DNA of 64,000 nt from JALZUE01 sp051251725 (lineage in GTDB: Bacteria; Pseudomonadota; Gammaproteobacteria; Enterobacterales; Alteromonadaceae): positions 1 through 64,000 of the forward strand of contig JBPOFN010000004.1 in assembly GCA_051251725.1 (NCBI GenBank), given 5' to 3'. A model generated the notes under the pieces. That model made no database searches and was not told where the DNA came from. It saw only the letters and a program-made list of their open reading frames with translations. Of this stretch, positions 51,414 to 60,989 are shown piece after piece. Position 1 is the stretch's first letter; each line of letters starts with the position of its first letter. The translations under genes were made by a program, and so were the position numbers.

Positions 51414-53861
51414 TTACATATCGAAATTATAGTTTACCCGTAAACCGATAGTTCTTGGCGTGACAACATAATGACCATAATTACGCTGCATTTCTTGGCC
51501 GTTAATATTTAACTCGCTGAATTTAGCTTGGCCAATATCACCTTTATCTCGACGGACAGAAGTGACAGCATATTTATCAAATAGGTTGTCGATATAAAAG
51601 GTCAATGACCAAGCATCGTCTGACAATTTTGCAGATAAGTTGCTTAACGCAAAACCAGGTAATACCTCACCATCGGCTTTTAATCCCACTTTTGTAATCA
51701 CATCACTTTGATAAGTTAAGCCATAATTAATATCCAATAATTTATCATCGAAAACTTCAGTGCTGTAAGTTAAGCCAAATGAAAATTGGTTTTCAGGTGA
51801 ACCTGGTAAGCGATCCCCTTTGTTACCATCATAGAAATTCTGTATTTCACTGCCCATAACGTCATAGGTGCCATATAACGCCGGAGCATCACTGGTTAAT
51901 TCAACGTTTGTGTAAGCATAAGTGGCATAGGCTGATAATTTATCGTTGATAATTGCCCGTGTTGCTATTTCTACACCTGTTGATGCCGCAGTTGCCGCAT
52001 TTGAAGTAAAAGGTTCTTGACCATTAACGGTAGCGCCTTGAACTTGCGCATCTTGCCATTCAACTAAGAAAATCGCAGCATTAAAATGTAAACGGTTTTG
52101 CTGCCAAGTACTTTTAAAGCCTAATTCATAATTAGTTGTGTTGTCGGGAGAAAAACCAAATTCATGTGGTAAGGCACAAGGCTTTTGACCTTCAGGAATA
52201 GGGTCAGGACATAAATCTATCCCATTTGAACCACCAATTCTAAAGCCTTCACTAATAGTCGCATAGGTCAAAACGTCTGAGCTGAATTGATAATTAACAT
52301 TAAATTTAAATAGGCTGCCATCGTCTTCAACATTTTCACCAGAAAGTTGGAGTTCACTAAGCATAAAATCAACATTAAAAAGTGGTGCTGAGGAGTCAGC
52401 TAAATAACTTGATTGATATTCATAAAATCGGCTACCGACAGTAAACGCTAGCTGCTCATTTACTTGATAAGTTAACTCACCAAAAAGAGCTTTTTCAATG
52501 GTTTTTTCACGCAAAATCGCAATGTATTCCAAGCTATCAGCACGATAATCAATACCTTCACCGTCAGGTGCTGCAAACTCACCATAACCAGGGGTAAACT
52601 CTCGGCTATCACTAGTGTATTCAAAATTGCTGTAATAGCCGCCCACTATCCATGAAAGTGGGCTGTTGTTTTGCGAGACTAAACGAATTTCTTGGGTAAA
52701 GTTTTCTGATGCTTCTAAATCTCTGGTAAAAGCAGAAAATGCGGGGAAATCTTCGTAGCTATAATCTAATCGAATAAGTAAATCTGTTTGGTCGCGTTGA
52801 TAGTCTGTTTCATAATCAGACTTACCTGTCGCCGAAGTTAATTCAGCAAAACCTAAATCAGCTACTAGCTCTAAACTCAAAAGCGAGGTTTCATTCTCTC
52901 TTGGTTCAACAAAACGGTATGCGCCATCATATTTCCCCATTTGAGTCGCTAAGGGATTATCAACACTTAAACTATTGAAGTGACTAATTGAGCGCCCGCC
53001 GAGTTCTTGCTTTTGGTAATGGTAAGCAAGGTTAATATCAACATTATCGGCGGCTTGCCAGCGTAAGCTGGCACGTGCTGTGGTTGTTTGGTCAAAGTTG
53101 ATGTCTTTTTTACGGCTTAAATTTTCACTCACTGCTGCGCTGTCTGACCAATCAGGATCAGGTAATGATACGCCGCTTTTTTTAACTAAATAGTTGTAAT
53201 CAATAAAGCCAGGATCATCGAGGTAGTTAAAAGCAACACGTAATCCGAGTTTATCGTTGATTAGCGGTTGGTTGAAAACAAAACCTACTTCGCCACCTTG
53301 ATCATCACTGGCGGCGACAGAAAATAAATCACCATAAATAGAACCTGAGGTTTCATCTAAAACGGGTTTTTTGGGAATATAACGAATAGCGCCGCCCAAA
53401 GTACCCGCACCATATAAAGTGCCTTGTGGGCCAATTAATACTTCTACCCGTTCAACATCAAGAATTTTCATTTCTTGTGCTAATGGCACATCGCCAACAT
53501 AAGTAGCGACTGTATTACCGTCGCTACCAGGGTTTGAAGCATTGGTATTGAGTCCGCGAACAATAATAGGTGAGCCATAATAGCCACCTTGGTCAGGTAT
53601 TGTTAGACCAGGTACCCAGCGAGCAACATCCGAAAGTTCGGTAATGTTTTGGTCTTTCATAATATCAGCGTCAAGTGCAGTGATATTAAGTGGCGCTTCT
53701 TGAACGCTCGAAGCGCGACGCGAGCCCGTAACCTGAATGCGCTCAATGCCTTTCACTTGTTCATCTTGCTCCACAGCTATGGCTTGCTGGGTAAACGCGA
53801 AAGAAGAAGTTAATGCTAGATATAATGCAGAACGCTTAAAGATTGTGTGGTGTGATGCCAT
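51414..53861 (-). CDS. TonB-dependent outer membrane receptor
   Basis: An 815-residue outer membrane receptor. A signal peptide (ALYLALTSSFAFTQQAIA) is followed by a TonB box-like segment (IERIQVTGSR), a plug domain (about 55-170, with VRGLNTNASNPGSDG and VEVLIGPQGTLYGAGTLGGA) and a 22-strand beta-barrel ending NYNFDM. The close IRYIPKKP motif places it among receptors for organic substrates rather than classical siderophores, but the ligand is unknown. No transport genes are adjacent, so it probably works alone with a shared TonB system. Confidence 0.92.
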   Translation of the reverse strand: MASHHTIFKRSALYLALTSSFAFTQQAIAVEQDEQVKGIERIQVTGSRRASSVQEAPLNITALDADIMKDQNITELSDVARWVPGLTIPDQGGYYGSPIIVRGLNTNASNPGSDGNTVATYVGDVPLAQEMKILDVERVEVLIGPQGTLYGAGTLGGAIRYIPKKPVLDETSGSIYGDLFSVAASDDQGGEVGFVFNQPLINDKLGLRVAFNYLDDPGFIDYNYLVKKSGVSLPDPDWSDSAAVSENLSRKKDINFDQTTTARASLRWQAADNVDINLAYHYQKQELGGRSISHFNSLSVDNPLATQMGKYDGAYRFVEPRENETSLLSLELVADLGFAELTSATGKSDYETDYQRDQTDLLIRLDYSYEDFPAFSAFTRDLEASENFTQEIRLVSQNNSPLSWIVGGYYSNFEYTSDSREFTPGYGEFAAPDGEGIDYRADSLEYIAILREKTIEKALFGELTYQVNEQLAFTVGSRFYEYQSSYLADSSAPLFNVDFMLSELQLSGENVEDDGSLFKFNVNYQFSSDVLTYATISEGFRIGGSNGIDLCPDPIPEGQKPCALPHEFGFSPDNTTNYELGFKSTWQQNRLHFNAAIFLVEWQDAQVQGATVNGQEPFTSNAATAASTGVEIATRAIINDKLSAYATYAYTNVELTSDAPALYGTYDVMGSEIQNFYDGNKGDRLPGSPENQFSFGLTYSTEVFDDKLLDINYGLTYQSDVITKVGLKADGEVLPGFALSNLSAKLSDDAWSLTFYIDNLFDKYAVTSVRRDKGDIGQAKFSELNINGQEMQRNYGHYVVTPRTIGLRVNYNFDM

Positions 53862-54196
53862 TTTTGTCTCCCATAAAGGTATACATGGTTCTTAAAGCTT
53901 ATTTACCGTGAAATGAAAAATTCGAAAACGGATAAACAAATAAGCTAGCTGTATTTAGCTGTGCCTAGAGCTTCTCATAATCTGATGGAATTGTCTCGTA
54001 AAAAAAAGCCAATAAGACTATGATTAGCAAAGGTAATTAATCTACCTTTGGATTTATAACTTTTTAACTAAAACTAAACGTTATTAGGTTTACTTAATAT
54101 CACTTATTTATTGCTACTTGATATCAATATATCAACTGGAATGTCAGCATACATCTGCTTTGTAGCGTAAATTAAACTGTTCGATAGGTTGTCATT
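53862..54196. other. Divergent intergenic region
   Basis: 335 bases between the TonB receptor and the YihY-type gene, no ORF. It has one hairpin CAAAGGTA-ATTAATC-TACCTTTG (54028-54050) with no T run. The rest is A/T-rich and must contain both promoters, which I could not define. Confidence 0.5.
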
Positions 54197-55042
54197 TTGC
54201 AAAAAATTCTCGATATTATTCCACCGTATTTTCAGCAGCTTATCGGAGATTTCATTTCCCGTATGCAACAAGAAAAAGTTCATATCACCGCCGGTTATTT
54301 AGCTTATGTTAGCTTGATGTCATTAGTGCCATTATTAGTGGTGATGTTTTCTGTAATGACAGCGTTTCCATTATTTTCTGATGTTAGGGAAGCGATTGAG
54401 GGTTTTGTCTTTAGTAATTTTTTACCTACCTCTGGCGAACTTATTCGCGGACATTTAACGGGCTTTGTTAATAATGCTTCGAAAATGTCAGTGGTGGCTT
54501 TATCTTTCTTATTTCTTTTTGCGCTGTTATTAATGTCTGCAATCGATAAAAGCTTAAATCGCATTTGGCGGGTAAAAGAAAAACGCCGAATGATGACCTC
54601 ATTTTCGCTATATTGGTTAGTGCTTACGCTAGGTCCTATTATTGTTAGCCTGAGTATTTCATTATCATCTTACATTCTGGCTTTAGTGGCGGTTGAAAGT
54701 GTTGAGGAAGTACAGGCGGGAAAAACGTTTTTATTTTTATTACCCTTTCTTGTTTCTACGATTGGCTTTTATTTTTTATATTTAGCGGTGCCAAATAAAC
54801 GAGTGCCGATAAAGTTTGCTTTAATTGGCGCTTGTACGGCGGCGATATTATTTGAGATTGCGAAAAAAGCCTTTGCTTTTTATCTATTACAATTACCGTC
54901 TTATCAGGCAATTTATGGCACTTTAGCGATTATTCCTATTTTATTTTTATGGGTTTATCTGTCGTGGGTTATTGTGTTGTCAGGTGCGGTACTGGCGGTA
55001 TCATTAGAGAATCAAGCAGCAAAAAATCTCGAACAAGACTAA
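54197..55042 (+). CDS. YihY/BrkB family inner membrane protein
   Basis: A 281-residue inner membrane protein of the YihY (UPF0761) family with six membrane helices. GYLAYVSLMSLVPLLVVMFS, SLNRIWRVKEKR and AIYGTLAIIPILFLWVYLSW are characteristic. It starts TTG 54197 with AGGTTG upstream, and the N-terminus begins QKILDIIPP. Family members were once labelled ribonuclease BN in error; the function is unknown. Upstream of pip and dtd, which often follow yihY in this order. Confidence 0.9.
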   Translation: MQKILDIIPPYFQQLIGDFISRMQQEKVHITAGYLAYVSLMSLVPLLVVMFSVMTAFPLFSDVREAIEGFVFSNFLPTSGELIRGHLTGFVNNASKMSVVALSFLFLFALLLMSAIDKSLNRIWRVKEKRRMMTSFSLYWLVLTLGPIIVSLSISLSSYILALVAVESVEEVQAGKTFLFLLPFLVSTIGFYFLYLAVPNKRVPIKFALIGACTAAILFEIAKKAFAFYLLQLPSYQAIYGTLAIIPILFLWVYLSWVIVLSGAVLAVSLENQAAKNLEQD

Positions 55043-55129
55043 GCTTTAGAGATATTGTTTATGTGTCGTGATTAGCGCGACATTTATAAACGTGCCCATT
55101 CAAACATTATCATTTAGGTGTGCTAAGTT

Positions 55130-56095
55130 ATGACAAGAGCGTTATATCCTAAAATATCGGCGAACTCTGCTTTTCATTTGGCTGTGGGTGATGGCCATGA
55201 AATTTATGTTGAGTGCTCAGGCAATCCTGATGGGCTCCCTGTTATTTATTGTCACGGCGGCCCCGGCGCGGGCTGTTCAGAAGGCTTAAGACGATATTTC
55301 GATCCTGAAAAATATCACATCATCTTATTTGATCAGCGCGGCTGTGGTCGATCTACGCCGTCACCTTCGATTGAACACAATACTTTAGTTGATTTGATTG
55401 CCGATATGGAAAAAATTCGCTATTACTTAACGATAAATAAATGGTTAGTTTGTGGTGGTTCTTGGGGCACTACGCTGGCGTTAGCTTATGGTATTGAGCA
55501 TGCTGAACATGTTAGTGGTTTTATCTTAAGAGGCATATTTTTAGGTACGCAAGAAGAATATGAATGGCTTTACAAACCGGATCGTGCGGCTTATTTTTTT
55601 CCAAAATATTATCGCGATTTTACCGCTTTATTAAAGGGGCAGCAGCTTGATCAGCCGCTGTTAGGTTATCAGCAATTATTAACATCAGAAAATGAATTGC
55701 TAAAAGTTGCTGCGAGTAAAGCTTGGTATCTTTGGGAGTCGCGTATTTCTTCAATCGAACATTCAAGCAAGGCGTTATCGCGGATTGATGACCCACATCA
55801 GGCGTTATGTATGGCACAAATCTCTAATCATTATTTTGTTAACTATTGCTTTTTGTCTACGCCAATTTTAAGCAATATTGATAAAATAAAGCACCTGCCA
55901 GCCATTCTTATTCATGGCCGGTACGATATGGTTTGCCAGCTTCAGCAAGCTGATAAGCTAGCGCAAGCTTGGTCAAATGCCCAGTTACAGATATTGCCTT
56001 GTGCGGGCCATAGCGGTTTTGAACTGCAAACGATTGATGCTTTTTGTAAAGCGACTGATACTATGGCAAATTTTATTAAAGAAGTTGAAGAATGA
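55130..56095 (+). CDS. pip: Proline iminopeptidase
   Basis: Pip (321 residues) removes N-terminal proline from peptides; a serine peptidase of the S33 alpha/beta-hydrolase family. The oxyanion motif is CHGGPGAG, the nucleophile elbow GGSWGT (Ser at about 112), the Asp lies in HGRYDMVC, and the His in AGHSGF. The DQRGCGRS motif is typical. The stop overlaps the dtd start by four bases. Confidence 0.95.
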   Translation: MTRALYPKISANSAFHLAVGDGHEIYVECSGNPDGLPVIYCHGGPGAGCSEGLRRYFDPEKYHIILFDQRGCGRSTPSPSIEHNTLVDLIADMEKIRYYLTINKWLVCGGSWGTTLALAYGIEHAEHVSGFILRGIFLGTQEEYEWLYKPDRAAYFFPKYYRDFTALLKGQQLDQPLLGYQQLLTSENELLKVAASKAWYLWESRISSIEHSSKALSRIDDPHQALCMAQISNHYFVNYCFLSTPILSNIDKIKHLPAILIHGRYDMVCQLQQADKLAQAWSNAQLQILPCAGHSGFELQTIDAFCKATDTMANFIKEVEE

Positions 56096-56529
56096 TCGCA
56101 TTAATACAGCGGGTGAGTGAAGCAAGTGTTGAAGTTAATAACGAAATTGTAGGTGAAATAAGCAAAGGGATTTTAGTGTTATTGGCGATTGAGCCAAACG
56201 ATACTGAGGCAAAAGCCAAGCGACTATCAGAACGTATTGCGGGCTACCGTATTTTTGAAGATCAAAACGGTAAAATGAACTTGAATGTTAAACAAGTTGG
56301 CGGTGATATTTTAGTGGTTTCACAGTTTACCTTGGCGGCAGACACTAGTCGCGGTATGAGGCCCAGTTTTACTAATGCCGCGGGGCCAGAGTTTAGTGAT
56401 GAACTCTATCAATATTTTACCCGCCAGCTCAGAGCCCAAGGCTTTAAAACACCAACAGGGGTTTTTCGAGCGGATATGAAAGTACGGCTGCTAAATGACG
56501 GACCAGTCACTTTTCAATTAACGATTTAA
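56092..56529 (+). CDS. dtd: D-aminoacyl-tRNA deacylase
   Basis: Dtd (145 residues) hydrolyses D-aminoacyl-tRNA and mischarged Gly-tRNA-Ala. Signature motifs SQFTLAADTSRGMRPSF and NDGPVTFQL, which form the cross-subunit active site with its Gly-cisPro-type loop, are complete. Coupled to pip by a four-base overlap. Confidence 0.97.
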   Translation: MIALIQRVSEASVEVNNEIVGEISKGILVLLAIEPNDTEAKAKRLSERIAGYRIFEDQNGKMNLNVKQVGGDILVVSQFTLAADTSRGMRPSFTNAAGPEFSDELYQYFTRQLRAQGFKTPTGVFRADMKVRLLNDGPVTFQLTI

Positions 56530-56679
56530 GTTAAGCTTAGGTTATTTATCTCTCGGTATCGTTTTGTATCAGATTGATATCACTTAGTGCTATCAATAAA
56601 TACTTGATAAGCGTGAATGTGACAGCAAGTTAACCTAACGGCGACTTTTCCATGTATAAAAAATAAGTTAATAACAAAA

Positions 56680-57564
56680 ATGAAAATTAATCAAAGCATT
56701 GGCATCATAGGTGGCGGCTGGTTAGGCTTAGCTCTAGCCAAGCAGCTTATACAATACCAAGTACCTGTGACCGTAACGGTAAGAAAAGACACCAAACTAC
56801 AGGTCTTAGCGGCGCAAAATATTGTTGCTCAGTTACTCGAGTTGCCCAATAATTGTCAGCCAGATAATCCTGTATTTCAGCAAGATGTGCTCGTGATCGC
56901 GATCACGCCAGGGTTTAAACAAGGCAAGACGGATTATGCCGATAATATCAAAACCTTGCTTGCGGCGGCGCAGCACAATAAAGTGAAAAAAATTATTCTG
57001 ATCAGCTCAACCGGTATTTATTTAGGGGTGAATGAGCGTGTTGATGAACATTCTATAATCACTCCAAATTCAGCTAAAACACGTTTGTTATATGAAGCGG
57101 AACAAGCGGTACTTAACTATTCAGCCAATAGTGCAGTTTTAAGATTAGCTGGCTTGGTTGGTGAAGATCGATTACCGGGTAAGTTTTTAGCCGGAAAAAC
57201 CGAGTTACCCGCAGGTGATGCCCCCGTTAACTTAATTCATCAAAAAGATGTGATTGGTTTACTTTGCGCATTAATAAATAAACAGGTAACCGCAGGAGTC
57301 TTTATTGGTGTGAGTAAAACCTCTGCGTCGAAAGCAAGATTTTATCAACAAGCCGCTGTCGCTATGGGATTAACGCCGCCGACATTTAGCTCATCAATCG
57401 TTGCCAAGTTAACACCAGCAGAGCAAGTTGAACGAAGCACAGCTGCTAACACCGAAACCATAAAAAGCCATCAAGTTAATGGCGATAAAACACGGCAACT
57501 ATTAGCTTATCAATATCAATACGACGACCTCTTGCAGTGGTTAGCTGAGGTAAAGAAGGGATGA
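56680..57564 (+). CDS. YeeZ-like NAD(P)-dependent epimerase/reductase
   Basis: A 294-residue Rossmann protein of the extended SDR type. The nucleotide-binding loop is IGIIGGGWLGLALA at residues 7-20, and ISSTGIYLG is the strand carrying the catalytic Ser/Thr. The YxxxK catalytic motif is unclear, so activity is uncertain. Best compared with E. coli YeeZ, whose substrate is unknown. Its stop overlaps the phzF-like gene start by four bases. Confidence 0.82.
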   Translation: MKINQSIGIIGGGWLGLALAKQLIQYQVPVTVTVRKDTKLQVLAAQNIVAQLLELPNNCQPDNPVFQQDVLVIAITPGFKQGKTDYADNIKTLLAAAQHNKVKKIILISSTGIYLGVNERVDEHSIITPNSAKTRLLYEAEQAVLNYSANSAVLRLAGLVGEDRLPGKFLAGKTELPAGDAPVNLIHQKDVIGLLCALINKQVTAGVFIGVSKTSASKARFYQQAAVAMGLTPPTFSSSIVAKLTPAEQVERSTAANTETIKSHQVNGDKTRQLLAYQYQYDDLLQWLAEVKKG

Positions 57565-58379
57565 TGAAAATATCAGTAGAGTTTATCAATGCTTTTAGTA
57601 AAGATGTATTTCATGGTAATTCTGCCGCGGTCGTGATCACCGAGGTGTGGTTACCTGATAACTTAATGCAGCAGATCGCCAGTGAAAATAATTTATCTGA
57701 AACTGCTTTTGTCGTGGGAAATTCTCAAGGGCTGTACGATATTCGCTGGTTTTCACCCTTAACTGAAATTGATTTTTGCGGCCATGCCACGTTAGCTTCT
57801 GCTTATGTCTTATTTTCTCGTCAACCAGCTGGCGCTAAGCAAACGTTAATTTTTTCTGCCCCTGCGGTTGGAGAAATCACAGTAACACAGCAAGCAGATG
57901 ATTATATTCAAATGAATTTTCCGGCGAGAAAACCGGTTGAAGTTGAGGCTATTCCGCAGCAATTATTACTTGGTTTATCGATAAAGCCGCAAGCGGTTTA
58001 TCTTAACCAGCAAGCGTATTTTGCTGTCTATTCAAATGAAAGCGATGTGGTTAATGTTGTGGCAAACAGCGCATTGATTAAAGAGCTTGCACCTTATGAT
58101 GTCATTGTTACAGCAGCAGCTGCTAACTTAGCAGATTATGATTTTGTTTCTCGGTACTTTTGGCCTGCGAATGGCGGCGACGAAGATCCGGTCACGGGCT
58201 CAGCTCATGCGGGTTTAACGCCTTTTTGGGCTGAAAAACTAGGTAAAACGTCACTGTCAGCCTTTCAAGCTTCTCGTCGAGGCGGTTTGTTAAAATGTCA
58301 ATTAGCCGGCGAACGGGTGTTAGTTTCAGGGCAAGCGATACGGTATTTAATTGGTGAAATTACGGTGCCTGATTATTAA
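57561..58379 (+). CDS. PhzF family isomerase
   Basis: A 272-residue member of the PhzF/diaminopimelate-epimerase-like fold family. The catalytic Glu lies in NLSETAFVV; CGHATLASAYVLF and DEDPVTGSAHAGLTPFWAEKLG are the two family signatures. No phenazine genes are nearby, so it is one of the many PhzF homologues of unknown substrate. Two starts (ATG 57561 and ATG 57564) are possible. Coupled to the YeeZ-like gene. Confidence 0.9.
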   Translation: MMKISVEFINAFSKDVFHGNSAAVVITEVWLPDNLMQQIASENNLSETAFVVGNSQGLYDIRWFSPLTEIDFCGHATLASAYVLFSRQPAGAKQTLIFSAPAVGEITVTQQADDYIQMNFPARKPVEVEAIPQQLLLGLSIKPQAVYLNQQAYFAVYSNESDVVNVVANSALIKELAPYDVIVTAAAANLADYDFVSRYFWPANGGDEDPVTGSAHAGLTPFWAEKLGKTSLSAFQASRRGGLLKCQLAGERVLVSGQAIRYLIGEITVPDY

Positions 58380-58404
58380 ATCAAGGCACGTTTTTTTGTT
58401 TAGA

Positions 58405-58435
58405 CAAGAATTAACAAGTCTGATGTTAATTCTTG
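58405..58435. terminator. Perfect hairpin between convergent genes
   Basis: CAAGAATTAAC (58405-58415) and GTTAATTCTTG (58425-58435) with a 9-base loop. It overlaps the stop codon of the minus-strand gene and lies between two convergent genes; a bidirectional terminator is likely although T runs are poor. Confidence 0.55.
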
Positions 58436-60528
58436 TGAGGATTTTGTGCTTGCCAAGCGCTTATCCAATGAGGAAGTTGTGAGGCATCAATGGTCGGAGA
58501 AATTACACTGCCTTGGGCATTAACCCCGTCAATTTCTTGAAATATCTCTAATGCTGATATGCTATTAATATTAAAACCGACAATGGGTATATGCATTACG
58601 GTCGCTAAATTAACTAAAGCATTAATAATCGCTTTTTCTGTTTGTCGGTCTTCATGTAATGATAAAGCCGCACAGTCTACTTTTAATTGCTGAATCGATA
58701 TTTTTCGTAAATAGCGTAATGATTGATAACTGCCAGAAAATTTATCGATGGCGATTTTTAAACCGGCATTTTTGATGTGGTCGATTACCATGCTATTATT
58801 TCGATTTTGATTACCTAACGTGGCTTCAGGTATTTCGATGATTAAAGTGCTTTTAGGTAATTGATGTTTAGTTAATTGTAATTCGATATAGTCAATTAAA
58901 GTCTCTTCAAATGAAGCAATACTGAAAAAATTAATGGTGATAGGTTTACTGATACCGATTGCTAGGTTATCCACGGCTACTTGGCAGGCATTGTCGATCA
59001 TTAATCTGACTAAATGAAAAACTTCACCACTGTTTTCAGCGATGGTAATAAACTCATCATCAGTAATTATGCCGCCATTGTGTGGCCAAACAACCCTTGA
59101 TTCAAAGCCGATGATCTCTTTAGTGATTAAGTTTATTTGTGGTTGGTATTGCCATATCAGATCTTGCTGTTCAATCGCTTGTTTAAGCTGTTCCATTTTT
59201 AGTAAATTATGATCAGTATATTGATTACTTTGATGATTATAAAAACATAGCGATTGTTGGTTTTTCTCTGCTGTTAATAACGCATCGCCGGCCCAAGCAA
59301 CAGCGGCGGCAATATCATGTGACTGCGGATTAATAATATCAATGCCATATATCAGCTCAAAATTTAATGAAAAACTCTTAAAGCTAACAGCGTCTGGTAC
59401 TGCTTGAGTTAACTCGCGGCAAAGCGCTTCAATATAGCTTTGTGAAGCATCTTTATATTGGCTAATATCTAACACAACCATAAATTGTAAGCTGGGTAAC
59501 CGTGCTATTCTGACGGGATGGCTGGCGGAGTTAAAGTTTACTAAGGCTGAATTGCTCTCAATATTTTGCTGTAGGCAATAAGCTAATTGCAATAATAATA
59601 AATCGGAATTTTTGTGCCCGAGTAAGTGATTTACTTTGTGAAAATTAATCGGTTTAAAAACGACTACCGCATATTGAAATGATGACTTTTTATCAATTTG
59701 CTGGTGCAGGCGTTTTAGGGCATGGGCTTGTGTTGGCAGGTTAGTGATAGCATCACGAGATAAGCTTTTTAATTCTTCAATTTGCGGACTAAATTCGTCT
59801 TCGACTTCCTGTTTAACACTTTTTTTGATCCTAAAGCTTAAGCGCCATGCAAAGTTGGTTAGGCAAATAACATAACAACTGACCGCTAAAATTACCATGC
59901 TATATTGAGGTAGTAACCAATGCTGTTGAAGAAATACTGAGATACAAAAAGCAATAAGCATCAACCATAAAAAGGTATAACGGAAATTATTCTGACGTTC
60001 GTTATTATAAACGCTGCTAAAGCGAAGAAAGCTAATAAGAATAAGGCAAGTTGAAAAAATAGCCCACAGTGTATGGTCAGAAATAAAGTGTAAAAACCAT
60101 GTGTTAATAAGAAAAGCTAAGATTAAAAATAAAGAACTGTAATTACACCAACGAACATATCCTATTTTAGCGTCTTTTTTTACTGAGCTAGATTTTGGTA
60201 AATTTGAAGCGAGGAATAAAAAAACGGCTACAGCACTATAAATCTTTGGGTTAAGTGCAGGTGAGGCAGTTGTAAGCGCATAAAGCACAGTTAACAAGGC
60301 CGTACTTAGCATTATTAAATACCACCAAGAATTAACGATACGTTCGCGAATAATAAAAGCGATAATAATTAACGGCAGTGATAAACCTAAAGCAAAGGCT
60401 GCATTGTATTCAATAAAAGTAAAAGCGCTTTGTGCATTTGCCGGCAAAGATATTGTTGATAAAAACAATAAAAATAAAGTACTTAAAGTAGTCGTTGTTC
60501 TTAAGCGACTTAAGCGTAAAATAGCCAT
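58426..60528 (-). CDS. Membrane GGDEF-EAL protein with degenerate active sites
   Basis: A 700-residue inner membrane protein: signal-like N-terminus, about seven membrane helices (about 40-235), degenerate GGDEF (about 260-425) and degenerate EAL (about 440-690). The GGDEF motif is replaced by RLPSLQF (near 344). In EAL, EAL reads ESR, DDFGTGYSSL reads IDKFSGSYQS (second Asp now Lys) and the late Glu is Asn in GFNIN. Neither synthesis nor hydrolysis of c-di-GMP is expected. Like LapD or CsrD, it may act as a c-di-GMP receptor or scaffold; which is unknown. Confidence 0.88.
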   Translation of the reverse strand: MAILRLSRLRTTTTLSTLFLLFLSTISLPANAQSAFTFIEYNAAFALGLSLPLIIIAFIIRERIVNSWWYLIMLSTALLTVLYALTTASPALNPKIYSAVAVFLFLASNLPKSSSVKKDAKIGYVRWCNYSSLFLILAFLINTWFLHFISDHTLWAIFSTCLILISFLRFSSVYNNERQNNFRYTFLWLMLIAFCISVFLQQHWLLPQYSMVILAVSCYVICLTNFAWRLSFRIKKSVKQEVEDEFSPQIEELKSLSRDAITNLPTQAHALKRLHQQIDKKSSFQYAVVVFKPINFHKVNHLLGHKNSDLLLLQLAYCLQQNIESNSALVNFNSASHPVRIARLPSLQFMVVLDISQYKDASQSYIEALCRELTQAVPDAVSFKSFSLNFELIYGIDIINPQSHDIAAAVAWAGDALLTAEKNQQSLCFYNHQSNQYTDHNLLKMEQLKQAIEQQDLIWQYQPQINLITKEIIGFESRVVWPHNGGIITDDEFITIAENSGEVFHLVRLMIDNACQVAVDNLAIGISKPITINFFSIASFEETLIDYIELQLTKHQLPKSTLIIEIPEATLGNQNRNNSMVIDHIKNAGLKIAIDKFSGSYQSLRYLRKISIQQLKVDCAALSLHEDRQTEKAIINALVNLATVMHIPIVGFNINSISALEIFQEIDGVNAQGSVISPTIDASQLPHWISAWQAQNPHKN

Positions 60529-60682
60529 AATCTTCCTGATAATACATAGGTAACTAACTAAGGGTAATCAATTGGCTGATGATTGTACAGAAGTTGACTT
60601 TTTGACATATTATGTCGAGAGGTGTCGTTTATATTAATTAGCTAATCGCATTTTGGTTATTTGGCGACAAAGGGAGCTTGTT

Positions 60683-60790
60683 ATGAGAAAAATATTACTA
60701 GGCTGGAAGCTAGAAGCTGGAAGTTGGAAGCTGGAAGCTGGAAGCTGGAAGCTAGAAGCTAGAAGTTGGAAGCTGGAAGTTGGAAGCTAG
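60683..60790 (+). CDS. Short ORF running into the heptanucleotide array
   Basis: ATG 60683 has a near-ideal SD (AAAGGGAGC, five bases upstream) and opens a 35-codon frame whose 7-bp units translate as a seven-residue repeat (WKLEAGS). It ends at a TAG made by a repeat variant. Each repeat step changes the frame, so copy number would switch its length. It may be a chance ORF; nothing else supports expression. Confidence 0.25.
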   Translation: MRKILLGWKLEAGSWKLEAGSWKLEARSWKLEVGS

Positions 60791-60972
60791 AAGCTGGAAG
60801 CTGGAAGTTGGAAGTTGGAAGCTAGAAGTTGGAAGTTGGAAGTTGGAAGCTGGAAGCTGGAAGCTGGAAGTTAGAGGCTAGAAGTTGGAAGCTAGAAGTT
60901 GGAAGCTGGAAGTTGGAAGCTGGAAGTTGGAAGCTGGAAGTTGGAAGCTGGAAGTTAGAGGCTAGAAGCTAG
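60702..60972 (+). repeat. 38-copy heptanucleotide tandem array
   Basis: Thirty-eight units of 7 bp with no insertion or deletion (60702-60967), then a partial unit. Consensus G-[C/T]-T-[G/A]-G-A-[A/G]. All variation is transitions: C/T at position 2, G/A at 4, and A/G at 7 in two units. The block GCTGGAA-GTTAGAG-GCTAGAA appears twice, 84 bases apart (units 24-26 and 36-38), which indicates segmental duplication within the array. It fills most of the gap 60529-60989; the rest (60529-60682) shows nothing else. Confidence 0.95.
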
Positions 60973-60989
60973 TGGTTTTGCGGGTTAAT

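Noticed and set aside
54197..55042. Ribonuclease BN
   Set aside because: An old annotation error for the YihY family; this is a six-helix membrane protein without nuclease motifs.
57561..58379. Phenazine biosynthesis locus
   Set aside because: Only a PhzF-like isomerase is present; no phzA, phzB, phzD, phzE or phzG.
60702..60972. CRISPR array or Chi-site cluster
   Set aside because: There are no spacers, the units are contiguous 7-mers, and the Chi octamer itself is absent (GCTAGTGG is one base off).
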